Assembly: GCA_021784895.1 (NCBI GenBank)
Contig: JAJYHG010000251.1
Coordinates: 1-64,000, forward strand
DNA length: 64,000 bases
Direction of reading: 5' to 3'
From: Actinomycetes bacterium
Lineage (GTDB): Bacteria; Actinomycetota; Thermoleophilia; Solirubrobacterales; Solirubrobacteraceae
Shown here: positions 9,509 through 18,696 of the stretch, one piece after another
How the letters are laid out: each line of letters opens with the position of its first letter
Position numbering within the stretch: the first letter of the stretch is position 1
Notes under the pieces: generated by a model
Databases searched by the model: none
What the model was told of the DNA's origin: nothing
Seen by the model: only the letters and a program-made list of their open reading frames with translations
Made by a program: the position numbers and the translations under genes

Positions 9509-10114
9509 ATGGCACGAGATCGCACAGTTTCAGCACAGGGACTCGACCTCCAGGAGCGAGTCGTAGAGATCAATCGCGTCGCCAAGGTCGTCAAAGGCGG
9601 CCGGCGCTTCTCGTTCACCGCACTGGTGGTGGTCGGTGACGAGCGCGAGGTCGTCGGGGTTGGCTACGGCAAGGCCAACGAGGTGCCGGTGGCGATCCAG
9701 AAGGGCGTCGAGAAGGCCAAGAAGAACCTCTACCGGGTTCCCAAACACGGTTCCACCATCACCCACCAGACGACCGGCGTCTTTGGAGCCGGTCGCGTCT
9801 TTCTCAAGCCCGCTGCCCCCGGTACCGGTGTGATCGCCGGTGGTGGTGTCCGTGCGGTGCTCGAGCTGGCCGGGATCCACGACATCCTCTCCAAGTCGCT
9901 GGGCTCGCAGAACCCGATCAACCTCGTGAACGCAACCATGGCTGGGCTGGAGTCGCTGCGCACGCCCGAGGAGGTCGCGGAGCTCCGTGGTTTGTCCGTC
10001 AACAAGGTGCTCGGCCTGAGCGCTGAGGAGCACGCAAACGGTGTCGGCTTGGCGGCCGCTGACGGCGAGGATGACCTGGAAGCCGCTGGCGATGACGGCG
10101 AGGCTGCAGCATGA
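9509..10114 (+). CDS. rpsE: 30S ribosomal protein S5
   Basis: S5 is involved in decoding fidelity and mRNA unwinding. The 201 residues contain the double-stranded-RNA-binding fold [21 protein letters not shown] and the [17 protein letters not shown] block. After the core (about residue 170) there is a short acidic tail rich in Ala/Asp/Gly. It overlaps rpmD by 4 bp. Confidence 0.98.
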   Translation: MARDRTVSAQGLDLQERVVEINRVAKVVKGGRRFSFTALVVVGDEREVVGVGYGKANEVPVAIQKGVEKAKKNLYRVPKHGSTITHQTTGVFGAGRVFLKPAAPGTGVIAGGGVRAVLELAGIHDILSKSLGSQNPINLVNATMAGLESLRTPEEVAELRGLSVNKVLGLSAEEHANGVGLAAADGEDDLEAAGDDGEAAA

Positions 10115-10293
10115 CCGAGACGCTCAAGGTGACTCAGCGCAAGTCCAAGAATGGCGCGGACCGGCGCCAGCTCGACACCCTGCGCTCGATCGGGCTGCGC
10201 CGCGTCGGCCACACGGTGCAGGTCGGAGACACGCCGCAGATGCGCGGGATGCTGCACAAGGTCCGGCACCTGGTCGAAGTGGATCAGACATGA
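10111..10293 (+). CDS. rpmD: 50S ribosomal protein L30
   Basis: L30 is a small large-subunit protein. All 60 residues match the family, with [18 protein letters not shown] in the middle and [11 protein letters not shown] at the end. Its TGA overlaps the rplO ATG (ATGA). Confidence 0.96.
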   Translation: MTETLKVTQRKSKNGADRRQLDTLRSIGLRRVGHTVQVGDTPQMRGMLHKVRHLVEVDQT

Positions 10294-10814
10294 GCGAGCG
10301 CACTGAACCGATTTCGGCCGAAGCGATCGGCCTGCACAGCCTGAAGCCGGCGCCTGGTTCACGCAGGCCGCGCAAGCGCATCGGACGCGGCGAGGGCTCG
10401 GGTACCGGCAAGACCTCGGGGCGCGGCCAGAAGGGCGCTGGTGCGCGCAGCGGATCGAGCTCACGCCCGAACTTTGAAGGTGGCCAGATGCCGATCCACA
10501 TGCGGATGCGCAAGCTGCGCGGGCCGCATATGAAGAAGTCGATGCCGTTTGAGCCGTTCCGGACCCACACCCAGGCAGTGAACCTCAAGGACATCGAGGC
10601 GCGGTTTGAAGCCGGTGCTGTGGTCGACCCGGGGTCGCTGCGGGCCAAGGGCCTAGCGACACGTAAGGGGATAGCGATCAAGGTGCTAGCCGAGGGCGAA
10701 CTCTCAAAGCCGCTCACCGTCAGCGTGCACGCGGTCAGCGCCAGTGCCCGCGAAGCGATCGAGAGGTCAGGCGGCACGGTGCAGCTGATCGGCACGGCCG
10801 CGCCCGCGTCCTGA
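10290..10814 (+). CDS. rplO: 50S ribosomal protein L15
   Basis: L15 is a late-assembly large-subunit protein. The ORF track opens at 10041, but the real N-terminus is the ATG at 10290 that overlaps the rpmD stop. It is followed by ~20 residues and the family opening LKPAPGSRRPRKRIGRGEGSGTGKTSGRGQ. This gives 174 residues. The C-terminal signature region IKVLAEGELSKPLTV is present. Confidence 0.96.
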   Translation: MSERTEPISAEAIGLHSLKPAPGSRRPRKRIGRGEGSGTGKTSGRGQKGAGARSGSSSRPNFEGGQMPIHMRMRKLRGPHMKKSMPFEPFRTHTQAVNLKDIEARFEAGAVVDPGSLRAKGLATRKGIAIKVLAEGELSKPLTVSVHAVSASAREAIERSGGTVQLIGTAAPAS

Positions 10815-10879
10815 GCACTGGTGGCCGCTGCCGCTTTCAGGACTACTGCCGTGGCGCTTGAGAGAGGAGAGGTGCGCAG

Positions 10880-12163
10880 GTGATCTACACGATCCTCGGG
10901 GCGTTCCGGGTACCGGAGATCCGCCGCAAGGTCCTGTTCACCTTCGCGATGCTCGGGCTCTACCGGCTCGGGGCCTACATCCCGGCGCCGGCGGTGAATG
11001 CCAGCGCGCTCAGCCAGATCCAGCAGTCTGTCGGCGGCACGGGTGTGCTCGGCCTGCTCAACACCTTCTCCGGTGGTGCGCTGGCGCGGGTCGCGATCTT
11101 CGGGCTCGGGATCACGCCCTACATCACCTCGTCGATCGTCTTGCAGGTTCTCACCGCCGTGGTGCCGTCGCTTGAGAAGCTCTCCAAGGAGGGCGAGGTC
11201 GGCCAGGCGCGGATCACCCAGTACACGCGCTATCTGACCGTCGGCCTGGCGTTTGCGCAATCGATCGGCTACGTGTTCCTGTTTAAGAGCCTTGAGACCC
11301 AGGCGGGCGTCAACCTGATCCCGAACTTCAATATCGGCAAGGTCTTCATGATCGCGATCACGCTGACGGCCGGCTCCGTGCTGGTGATGTGGCTCGGCGA
11401 GCTGATCACCCAGCGCGGCATCGGCAACGGCATCTCGCTGATGATCTTCGCCTCGATCGTCTCGAGCATCCCGAGCGGGGTGCAGTCCTGGTGGAACAGC
11501 CCCAACCAGTCGTTCAAGGTGATGATGCCGTTCATCGTCTTCGCCGTGGTGGCCGGCGTCGTGTTCGTGCAGACGGGTCAGCGCCGGATCCCGGTTCAGT
11601 ACGCCAAGCGCGTGATCGGCCAGCGCATGACGCAGGGCGGGCAGACCTACATCCCGCTCACGGTCAACATGGCCAACGTCATCCCGGTGATCTTCGCGGC
11701 GACCGTGATGTCGGTCCCGCCCACGATCGGGCAGCTCATCGGCCAGAACCGGATCCACAACTTTGGGACCGCGCTGTCGGCGTTCCTGTCTCCGGGGGGC
11801 TGGCACTACGTGGTCGGCGAGTCGATCCTGATCATCCTCTTCACCTACTTCTACACGGCGATCATCTTCAATCCGATCGACCAGGCTGAGAACCTCAAGA
11901 AGTACGGCGGCTTCATCCCTGGGATCAGGCCCGGACGGCCGACGGCAGAGTTCCTTGACCGTGTGCTCGCGCGGCTGACGTTCCCGGGCGCGCTGTTCCT
12001 CGCGTTCATCGCCGCGCTGCCAACGATCCTGGTGGCACAGACAGGCGCCACCTTCGCCTTCGGTGGCACCGCCATCCTGATCGTGATCGGCGTCGCGCTG
12101 GACACCATGCGCCAGCTCGAGGCGCAGCTCATGATGCGCAACTACGAGGGCTTCCTGAAGTAG
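10880..12163 (+). CDS. secY: Preprotein translocase subunit SecY
   Basis: SecY is the channel subunit of the SecYEG translocon. The 427 residues show ten hydrophobic segments. Motifs are RLGAYIPAP in the first, LGITPYITSSIVLQVL (the plug region), and GGFIPGIRPGRPTAEFL in the large cytoplasmic loop. The GTG at 10880 follows an AGAGAGGAG-type ribosome-binding stretch. It ends the spc part of the cluster. adk is displaced from its usual next place by an acyltransferase gene. Confidence 0.97.
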   Translation: MIYTILGAFRVPEIRRKVLFTFAMLGLYRLGAYIPAPAVNASALSQIQQSVGGTGVLGLLNTFSGGALARVAIFGLGITPYITSSIVLQVLTAVVPSLEKLSKEGEVGQARITQYTRYLTVGLAFAQSIGYVFLFKSLETQAGVNLIPNFNIGKVFMIAITLTAGSVLVMWLGELITQRGIGNGISLMIFASIVSSIPSGVQSWWNSPNQSFKVMMPFIVFAVVAGVVFVQTGQRRIPVQYAKRVIGQRMTQGGQTYIPLTVNMANVIPVIFAATVMSVPPTIGQLIGQNRIHNFGTALSAFLSPGGWHYVVGESILIILFTYFYTAIIFNPIDQAENLKKYGGFIPGIRPGRPTAEFLDRVLARLTFPGALFLAFIAALPTILVAQTGATFAFGGTAILIVIGVALDTMRQLEAQLMMRNYEGFLK

Positions 12164-12276
12164 CGGCCGGCTGTTCAGTGGTTGCGGGGCGCCTGTTCTC
12201 TGGCTACGTCACTGGGACGAAGGGCGCCATAAGATAAGTTCCCCGTAAGCTAGACCTAACGATTACATGAGGGTGC

Positions 12277-12282
12277 TATAAC
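12277..12282 (+). promoter_or_regulatory. Possible -10 element upstream of the acyltransferase gene
   Basis: TATAAC is the best -10-like hexamer in the 159-bp secY to acyltransferase gap, the only AT-rich pocket there. No convincing -35 lies 16-18 bp upstream, so this is weak. It would separate expression of the following genes from the spc operon. Confidence 0.25.
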
Positions 12283-12322
12283 GCGGCGATTAACTCATGC
12301 GGCCTCCGGGTAGTCCCATGGA

Positions 12323-13465
12323 GTGGACCGCGACCGCGAGATACCGCGCCGGCTCGGACGCCGCCCGGTGCTGGATGGGCTCAGAGGCATCGCGATCTTG
12401 CTCGTGGTGCTCAGTCACACGGGCCTGTTGCCAAACGGCTACATCGGCGTCGACCTCTTCTTCGCGCTCTCCGGCTTCCTGATCACCAGTCTGCTCCTGG
12501 AGGAGTGCGAGCGCCAGGGCAGGATCTCGCTGAGGCGCTTCTATGCCCGCCGGGCCAGGCGGCTGTTGCCGGCACTCGGCCTGTTGCTGGTCCTCGCGCT
12601 GATTGTCAACCTCGCGTGCTACCGCCTGACAGGCTGGCCCTTCATGGTAAAGGCGGCGTCCACAACGCTGTTTATGAACAACTGGCTGGCGGCCACTGGT
12701 CACGCGCGGGATCTCGGCAGCCTCAGCCCGACCTGGTCGCTGGCCCAGGAGGAGCAGTTCTACGCGGTCTGGCCGCTGGCGCTGCTGCTGCTGCTGCGCG
12801 CGCAGGTACGCCCGCCGGTGATTGCCGCGCTGCTCTTGGCTTCGGCAGCGGCGCTGATCTCGCTGGCGCCCACCGGCACGCCGCACGGCTACGCGATCTA
12901 CTACTCCCCGGCCGCGCGTGCGGCGGAGCCGTTGCTCGGATGCCTCACAGCGGTGATCTGGCGTCACCGCTTGATGCCGGCGCTCGGAAACCCACGGTGG
13001 CCACGGCGTGTGCGCGCGGCGCTGGCGATCGGTGGCCACTGGCGCTCAGTGGTATTGGCCGCCGCCACCGGATTGTTCGTCTTCCTGCTGCGCTACCACG
13101 GTCTCCCGGTGGCGCAGGTCTACCTCGGGGCATGCCTGCTGGGAGTGGTGCTGATCCCAAGCTTGCTCGAGTCGCCCGTGAGTCTGGTCACGCGCGTGAT
13201 CGGCTCAGCGCCGCTCAGGTTCCTGGGGCGGATCAGCTATGCCCTCTACCTCGTGCACCTGCTGGTGCGAAACGTGGTCTACCACTACCTGCCTGGCGGC
13301 TCACCCTACCTCAACGCGCTGCTGACAATCACGGTCAGCGTTGGGCTCGCCACGGCCAGCTGGGAACTCGTGGAATCGCGGGTGCTTGGCCGTGGGCGGG
13401 CGGCCGTGAACCGGCCGGGCAAGGTTCGCTCCAGTCGTGCGCAGCTGATGCCGGCCCGGACATGA
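12323..13465 (+). CDS. OafA/YrhL-type membrane acyltransferase (acyltransferase 3 family)
   Basis: This 380-residue polytopic membrane protein begins RPVLDGLRGIAILLVVLSHTG, the family motif with the catalytic His after the first membrane span. IGVDLFFALSGFLITSLLL follows, then about ten hydrophobic segments. LSPTWSLAQEEQFYAVWPL is the conserved extracytoplasmic loop. Members transfer acyl groups to surface sugars or lipids; the substrate here cannot be read from sequence. GTG 12323 is the longest start just before the conserved block. Its position between secY and adk is unusual and suggests insertion into the ribosomal cluster. Confidence 0.88.
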   Translation: MDRDREIPRRLGRRPVLDGLRGIAILLVVLSHTGLLPNGYIGVDLFFALSGFLITSLLLEECERQGRISLRRFYARRARRLLPALGLLLVLALIVNLACYRLTGWPFMVKAASTTLFMNNWLAATGHARDLGSLSPTWSLAQEEQFYAVWPLALLLLLRAQVRPPVIAALLLASAAALISLAPTGTPHGYAIYYSPAARAAEPLLGCLTAVIWRHRLMPALGNPRWPRRVRAALAIGGHWRSVVLAAATGLFVFLLRYHGLPVAQVYLGACLLGVVLIPSLLESPVSLVTRVIGSAPLRFLGRISYALYLVHLLVRNVVYHYLPGGSPYLNALLTITVSVGLATASWELVESRVLGRGRAAVNRPGKVRSSRAQLMPART

Positions 13466-13544
13466 CCGCAGCCTGGCAGCTCGCAGGCTGGCAACTGCGT
13501 CTGCAGGCGGTGTGCTTGCGCTCAACGGTAAGATCACCCCTCCT

Positions 13545-14222
13545 ATGCCACCCCAGCTAAACCTGATCCTGCTGGGGCCGCCCGGTGCCGGCAAGGGCAC
13601 GCAGGCCGAACGCCTCGGGGAGGATTTCCGGCTGGCCTTCATCTCCACCGGCGAGATGCTGCGCGCGAACGTAAAGCAGGGGACGCAGCTGGGCGTGGCA
13701 GCCAAGGAGCACATGGATGCCGGCGCGCTGGTCCCCGACGACCTGATCCTGGCGATGGCTGCTGCGCGGCTCGGCGAGGACGACACCCGCGATGGTTTCA
13801 TCCTCGACGGCTTCCCGCGCACAACTGCGCAGGCGCTCGCGCTCGAGCGCCAGCTCGGCCAGGGGGGCCGCCGGATCACGGCCACGCTGCTCTTGGACGT
13901 GCCCGACGAGGAGATCATCAGGCGGATCGCTGGGCGCCGCGTCTGTGTCAAGGCTGGTCACAACTACCACGTCGACTATGACCCGCCAAAGCGGCCGGAC
14001 GTGTGCGATCAGGACGGCTCGCGGCTCATCCAGCGCGACGATGACCGGCCCGAGGTGGTCGAGAACCGCTTGCGGGTGTATCACGACCAGACCGCGCCGC
14101 TGATTGACTTCTACGAGGAACGTGGCCTGCTGCGCCGCGTGGACGGAACCCGGCCGCCGGCTGCGGTGCACGATCACATCCGCGCGATGATCGCCACCCT
14201 GCGCCTCGAGGACTCGCTCTGA
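13545..14222 (+). CDS. adk: Adenylate kinase
   Basis: Adenylate kinase catalyses ATP + AMP to 2 ADP. The 225-residue protein has the P-loop GPPGAGKGTQ near the N-terminus, the AMP-binding FISTGEMLR and DGFPRTTAQA blocks, and a long LID domain. In the LID, only the first Cys and the distal Cys/Asp of the usual Cys-x2-Cys...Cys-x2-Cys/Asp zinc set remain (second position is Ala), so zinc binding is doubtful. The ATG 13545 is preferred over the GTG at 13512 because it sits 10 nt after a TAAGAT hexamer and directly precedes the conserved strand. No Shine-Dalgarno is visible. Confidence 0.95.
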   Translation: MPPQLNLILLGPPGAGKGTQAERLGEDFRLAFISTGEMLRANVKQGTQLGVAAKEHMDAGALVPDDLILAMAAARLGEDDTRDGFILDGFPRTTAQALALERQLGQGGRRITATLLLDVPDEEIIRRIAGRRVCVKAGHNYHVDYDPPKRPDVCDQDGSRLIQRDDDRPEVVENRLRVYHDQTAPLIDFYEERGLLRRVDGTRPPAAVHDHIRAMIATLRLEDSL

Positions 14223-14265
14223 GCGGGCCCCGGCGGATGCGCGCACTACGCTGAGAGCTCAGGTC

Positions 14266-15051
<786 letters not shown>

Positions 15052-15081
15052 CCAGCAGCGCGCAAGCAGCGATCTAATTGC

Positions 15082-15129
15082 TAGTATGCAGCTTTGCGTC
15101 TGCAGCGCCCAGCTTGCGCTGCGCGCAAA
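15082..15129 (+). promoter_or_regulatory. Extended -10 promoter and leader hairpin upstream of rpmJ
   Basis: TGC-TAGTAT at 15079-15087 fits an extended -10. Right after it comes a two-part hairpin: TTTGCG (15093-15098) pairs with CGCAAA (15124-15129), and inside it GCAGCG pairs with CGCTGC. The leader to rpmJ would be ~125 nt. It looks like a fresh start for the L36-S13-S11-S4 block, with a structure suited to autogenous control. Control by S4, as in E. coli, is inference. Confidence 0.45.
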
Positions 15130-15218
15130 CTCCCACCTCGGTAGCGGCGGCCTGCAGCGGTCTCCAGAGCCGCAGGTGTGGATCCAGAGCCAATAACTCA
15201 CGACGAGAGCGAAGCGAC

Positions 15219-15332
15219 GTGAAAGTAAGACCGTCGGTCAAGCCGATGTGTGAAAAGTGCAAGATCATCCGCCGGCACGGCCGCGTGCTGGTGATCTGCT
15301 CCAACCCGCGCCACAAGCAGCGGCAGGGCTAG
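15219..15332 (+). CDS. rpmJ: 50S ribosomal protein L36 (zinc-binding)
   Basis: L36 is a 37-residue zinc-ribbon protein, shorter than the ORF-track entry. The true start is the GTG at 15219, giving [19 protein letters not shown]. The zinc ligands C-x2-C, a later C and the H in NPRHKQRQG are all present. It lies 4 bp before rpsM. Confidence 0.96.
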   Translation: MKVRPSVKPMCEKCKIIRRHGRVLVICSNPRHKQRQG

Positions 15333-15336
15333 CGAG

Positions 15337-15720
15337 ATGGCGCGTATCGCGGGGGTCAACATCCCGCTCAACAAGCGTGTCGAGATCGGCCTGACCTATA
15401 TCTATGGGATCGGCCGCCCGATGTCCAATCGTTTCCTGGCAGAGCTCGGGATCGAACCCGATCGCAAGGTCCGTGATCTCACCGAGGAGGAGGTCGTGAA
15501 GCTCCGCGATCTCATCGACAGCTCCGCGGTGGTCGAGGGTGACCTGCGCCGGGAGCGCTCGCAGAACATCAAGCGCCTACAGGAGATCGGCTGCTACCGG
15601 GGTCTGCGCCACCGGCGCGGTATGCCGGTGCGCGGCCAGAACACCAAGACCAACGCGCGCACGCGCAAGGGCCCCAAGCGGATGCAGGTGGCCGGCAAGA
15701 AGAAGGCAGGTAAGAAGTAG
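15337..15720 (+). CDS. rpsM: 30S ribosomal protein S13
   Basis: S13 is a head protein that bridges to L5 and contacts P-site tRNA. The 127 residues begin [20 protein letters not shown] and end in the conserved basic tail [25 protein letters not shown]. The length is normal and rpsK follows after 3 bp. Confidence 0.98.
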   Translation: MARIAGVNIPLNKRVEIGLTYIYGIGRPMSNRFLAELGIEPDRKVRDLTEEEVVKLRDLIDSSAVVEGDLRRERSQNIKRLQEIGCYRGLRHRRGMPVRGQNTKTNARTRKGPKRMQVAGKKKAGKK

Positions 15721-15723
15721 TCC

Positions 15724-16122
15724 ATGAGCCCCGCTCCTCGTAGGCCGCAGCGTGGCCGCCGCCGGGTCCGTAAGAACATCCCGATCGGCCAAGCGCACAT
15801 CAAGACGTCCTTCAACAACACGATTGTCTCGCTCACCGATCGCGACGGAAACGTGATCGCATGGGAGTCCGCCGGCGGCGCCGGCTTCAAGGGCTCGCGC
15901 AAGTCGACGCCGTTCGCGGCGCAGGTCACCGCCGACGCCGCTGCCCGCAAGGGCATCGAGCACGGCCTGCAGAAGGTGGAGGTCTTTGTCAAAGGCCCGG
16001 GTTCCGGTCGCGAAACGGCGATCCGTTCGCTGCAGGCGGCGGGCCTCGAGGTCACCGGCGTCAAGGACGTGACGCCGCAGGCACACAACGGCTGCCGCCC
16101 GCGCAAGCGCAGGAGGGTCTGA
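15724..16122 (+). CDS. rpsK: 30S ribosomal protein S11
   Basis: S11 is a platform protein near the E site. In its 132 residues the basic N-terminus is followed by [12 protein letters not shown]-like [19 protein letters not shown], and the C-terminus is [18 protein letters not shown], the family signature. It is 2 bp before rpsD. Confidence 0.98.
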   Translation: MSPAPRRPQRGRRRVRKNIPIGQAHIKTSFNNTIVSLTDRDGNVIAWESAGGAGFKGSRKSTPFAAQVTADAAARKGIEHGLQKVEVFVKGPGSGRETAIRSLQAAGLEVTGVKDVTPQAHNGCRPRKRRRV

Positions 16123-16124
16123 CC

Positions 16125-16745
16125 ATGGCGCGTGACACGGGCCCGCAGTGCAAGCAGTGCCGCCGCGAGGGGCAGAAGCTGTTCCTCAAGGGTGAGCGGT
16201 GCCTGACCGACAAGTGCGGCGTCGAGCGCCGTGGCTATCCGCCCGGCGAGCACGGCCGCGGCCGTCAGAAGCAGAGCGAGTACCGCCTCCAGCTGCGTGA
16301 GAAGCAGAAGGCCAAGCGCTACTACGGCGTGCTCGAGCGGCAGTTCCGGATCTATTACGAGAAGGCTTCGCGCCAGCCCGGGATCACCGGCGAAAACCTG
16401 CTGCGCACGCTCGAGTGCCGCTTTGACAACGTGCTCGTGCGGCTCGGCTTCGCGGCCTCCCGCCGCCAGGCCCGCCAGCTGATCCTGCACGGACACTGGA
16501 CCGTCAACGGGCGCCGCGTGGATATCCCGAGCTACCAGCTGCGGGACAACGACGTGATCGCAATCTCGGCGAAGTCAACGGCTACGCAGGTGATCCGCGA
16601 CGCGACCGAGCTGACCGGCCAGGTTCCCGCCTGGCTGCAGGCTGACCACGACTCGCTCACGGCGAAGGTGCTCCGCAGGCCCGAACGGCGTGAGATCGCC
16701 GCTCCGGTGCAGGAGCAGCTGATCGTCGAGCTGTACTCGAAGTAG
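16125..16745 (+). CDS. rpsD: 30S ribosomal protein S4 (zinc-binding form)
   Basis: S4 is a primary 16S-binding assembly protein and, in several bacteria, a translational repressor. The ORF track opens at 15861; the ATG at 16125 gives the conserved [16 protein letters not shown]. Four cysteines (CKQC, later C-x5-C) form the zinc knuckle of the C+ type. The S4 RNA-binding domain ([19 protein letters not shown]) follows. It has 206 residues, normal for the family. Confidence 0.97.
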   Translation: MARDTGPQCKQCRREGQKLFLKGERCLTDKCGVERRGYPPGEHGRGRQKQSEYRLQLREKQKAKRYYGVLERQFRIYYEKASRQPGITGENLLRTLECRFDNVLVRLGFAASRRQARQLILHGHWTVNGRRVDIPSYQLRDNDVIAISAKSTATQVIRDATELTGQVPAWLQADHDSLTAKVLRRPERREIAAPVQEQLIVELYSK

Positions 16746-16761
16746 ACCGATTGCTCGCCGG

Positions 16762-16786
16762 GCGCCGTGGAGCGATCCACTGGCGC
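16762..16786 (+). terminator. GNRA-loop hairpin between rpsD and rpoA
   Basis: GCGCC-GTGGA pairs with TCCAC-(T)-GGCGC around a GCGA tetraloop, 16 nt after the rpsD stop and with no T-tract. It may be an attenuator or RNA-processing site that sets the rpoA level relative to S4, or a weak terminator. The stem is seen; the role is inferred. Confidence 0.4.
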
Positions 16787-16850
16787 GCGGCCTTGAACCA
16801 CCGACTGGGCCACCGACCGGCGCCAGAACCAACGATGTTAGGAACGCGCG

Positions 16851-17834
16851 ATGCTTGACTTCCAAGTCCCCCGAATCACAAGCGAGTCAGTCGAGGAGAA
16901 CCGCGGCTCGTTCACGATCGAGCCGCTCGATCGCGGCTTCGGCTACACGTTTGGCAACTCGCTGCGGCGCGTGCTGCTGTCGTCACTTGCCGGCGCCGCC
17001 GTGACCAGCGTGCGGATCGAGGGCGTCGCACACGAGTTCTCGACGATCAAGGGCGTGAAGGAGGATGTCACCGACATCGTCCTGAACCTCAAGGGAGTCG
17101 TCTGCAGGATGCACTCCGATGCCACCGAGGTCGAGGCGCCGCTGGTGGTCTCAGGTCCCGGTGAGATCACCGCCAAGGACATAGACCTGCCCTCGGGGGT
17201 GGAGATCCTCAACCCTGACGCGCACATCGCGACGCTCGAGAAGCAGACCAAGCTCGAGGTCTACCTGACCATCGGACGCGGCCGCGGCTACCGGCCCGCC
17301 GAGGAGAACAAGTCTGCCGATCAGCCGATCGGCGTGATCCCGATCGACTCGATCTTCTCGCCGGTCCGCCGCGTGGCCTACAACGTCGAACAGGCTCGTG
17401 TCGGGCAGAAGACCGACTTTGACAAGCTCACCCTCGACATCGAGACCGACGGGTCGATCGACCCGCACGCGGCGCTGCGCGAAGCCGCGGAGATCCTGAT
17501 CAGCCAGCTGGCGATCTTCACCGATGCTGACCGCGTGATCGAGCTGCGCGACACCCACACCGGCGCGATTCTCGACAGTGGTCTGCTCGGCGGTGATGCC
17601 CTGCGCGGGACCAGCGGGCGTGCCCCCAACGCCATGGACGACATCCTGATCGAGGAGCTGGAACTCGGGGTGCGCTCGTACAACTGCCTCAAGCGTGCCG
17701 GCATCCAGACCGTTGGCGACCTGGTGTCGCGCAGCGAGGGCGAGCTCAACGCGATCCCGAACTTCGGCAAGAAGTCGATCGACGAGGTGATCGAAACCCT
17801 GCACGCACGCGGCCTCACGCTCCGTGACGGCTAA
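16851..17834 (+). CDS. rpoA: DNA-directed RNA polymerase subunit alpha
   Basis: The alpha subunit nucleates RNA polymerase assembly and contacts activators. The 327 residues show the N-terminal dimerisation domain (GFGYTFGNSLRRVLLSSLAGAAVTS) to about residue 230. After a linker comes the C-terminal DNA-binding domain with ELELGVRSYNCLKRAGIQTV and the helix-hairpin-helix NFGKKSIDEV. It is followed by rplQ after 36 bp, the normal order. Confidence 0.98.
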   Translation: MLDFQVPRITSESVEENRGSFTIEPLDRGFGYTFGNSLRRVLLSSLAGAAVTSVRIEGVAHEFSTIKGVKEDVTDIVLNLKGVVCRMHSDATEVEAPLVVSGPGEITAKDIDLPSGVEILNPDAHIATLEKQTKLEVYLTIGRGRGYRPAEENKSADQPIGVIPIDSIFSPVRRVAYNVEQARVGQKTDFDKLTLDIETDGSIDPHAALREAAEILISQLAIFTDADRVIELRDTHTGAILDSGLLGGDALRGTSGRAPNAMDDILIEELELGVRSYNCLKRAGIQTVGDLVSRSEGELNAIPNFGKKSIDEVIETLHARGLTLRDG

Positions 17835-17870
17835 GCTTCCACGGTCACAGGACTCCACAGGACTGATCAC

Positions 17871-18224
17871 ATGCGCCATCAACGCAACCGCTACCAGCTA
17901 TCGCGCAGCGCCGCCCACCGCAAGGCGCTGCTGATGAACCTCTCCAAGGAGGTGATCGAGCACGAGCGCATCGAGACGAGCGAGACCAAGGCCAAGGCCG
18001 TCAAGCCCGAGCTCGAGAAGCTGATCACGCTCGCCAAGCGCGGCGATCTGCACGCCCGCCGGCAGGCGCTGTCGGCGCTCGGCCAGGACAAGTTCGCGGT
18101 CCACAAGCTGTTCGATGAGGTCGCCCCCCGCTACAGCGCCCGCGACGGCGGCTACACGCGCATCCTCAAGCTCGGCCCGCGCCGCTCGGACGCGACCGAG
18201 ATGGTCCTGCTCGAGCTCGTCTGA
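17871..18224 (+). CDS. rplQ: 50S ribosomal protein L17
   Basis: L17 is a large-subunit protein near the tunnel exit. The 117 residues start MRHQRNRYQLSRSAAHRKAL and contain ARDGGYTRILKLGPRRSDAT, the family end block. This is the last gene of the ribosomal cluster. In many actinobacteria truA comes next, but here truA is 4.2 kb away. Confidence 0.98.
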   Translation: MRHQRNRYQLSRSAAHRKALLMNLSKEVIEHERIETSETKAKAVKPELEKLITLAKRGDLHARRQALSALGQDKFAVHKLFDEVAPRYSARDGGYTRILKLGPRRSDATEMVLLELV

Positions 18225-18251
18225 GCTACGCGGGGTTCGCCGCTGTGATCG

Positions 18252-18277
18252 CCGGCCGGTCCCGCTGGACCGGCCGG
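18252..18277 (+). terminator. GC-rich hairpin after rplQ
   Basis: A perfect 11-bp stem CCGGCCGGTCC / GGACCGGCCGG with a CGCT loop starts 28 nt after the rplQ stop. Loop and inner stem are identical to the hairpin after tuf. It also lies before the stop of the convergent toxin gene, so it may work in both directions. Confidence 0.7.
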
Positions 18278-18285
18278 GCCCACCT

Positions 18286-18696
18286 TCAGCCCGGGATGAC
18301 CGTGACTCCGCGCTGGCGGAAGTGCTCGTCGAACGCGAACGCCGTGGTGATGTTCTCGCGCTCCATCAACGCGAACGAGGTCGCGTCCACGTAGCTCCAG
18401 TCCTTGTCTGCGTGTGAGGCGAGGATCTTCCAGGCCGCGTCATCCATACCGTCGTCGACGCGGACGAACTCGACCAGCGAGCCCCCGCGTGCCTTCAAGC
18501 CCCATTCGAAGGCCAGCCAGCGTCCCTCCCTGCTCAGCAGCGTGTTGTAGGTCTCGGCGAACACGTAGCTGGTGGCGACCATCCGGACCCCGCGCTCGAC
18601 CAGCGCTGCCAGTGCATGGATAGCGGCCTCGTGCTCCTGCTCGCGGCTGCGTTGGACGGCCACGAACGCGCTTGTGTCCACCAGGACCGTCGTCAC
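18286..18696 (-). CDS. vapC: VapC-type toxin, PIN-domain ribonuclease
   Basis: This 136-residue PIN-domain protein has the first catalytic Asp in TVLVDTSAFVAV, the conserved Glu in YVFAETYNTL, and Asp residues in DKDWSYVDATSFALM and AFAFDEHF, matching the Mg-dependent RNase active site. VapC toxins cut tRNA or rRNA and are neutralised by the cognate antitoxin. The start is GTG at 18696, overlapping the stop of the upstream gene by 4 bp (GTGA), the normal antitoxin-then-toxin layout. The RNA target cannot be predicted. Confidence 0.85.
   Translation of the reverse strand: MTTVLVDTSAFVAVQRSREQEHEAAIHALAALVERGVRMVATSYVFAETYNTLLSREGRWLAFEWGLKARGGSLVEFVRVDDGMDDAAWKILASHADKDWSYVDATSFALMERENITTAFAFDEHFRQRGVTVIPG

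Noticed and set aside
10124-11806. 560-residue minus-strand ORF opposite rplO and secY
   Set aside because: Opposite-strand shadow rich in His, Arg and Asp, with no family features.
15861-16124. N-terminal 88-residue extension of S4
   Set aside because: It lies inside rpsK in another frame; the conserved S4 N-terminus begins at ATG 16125, 2 bp after the rpsK stop.
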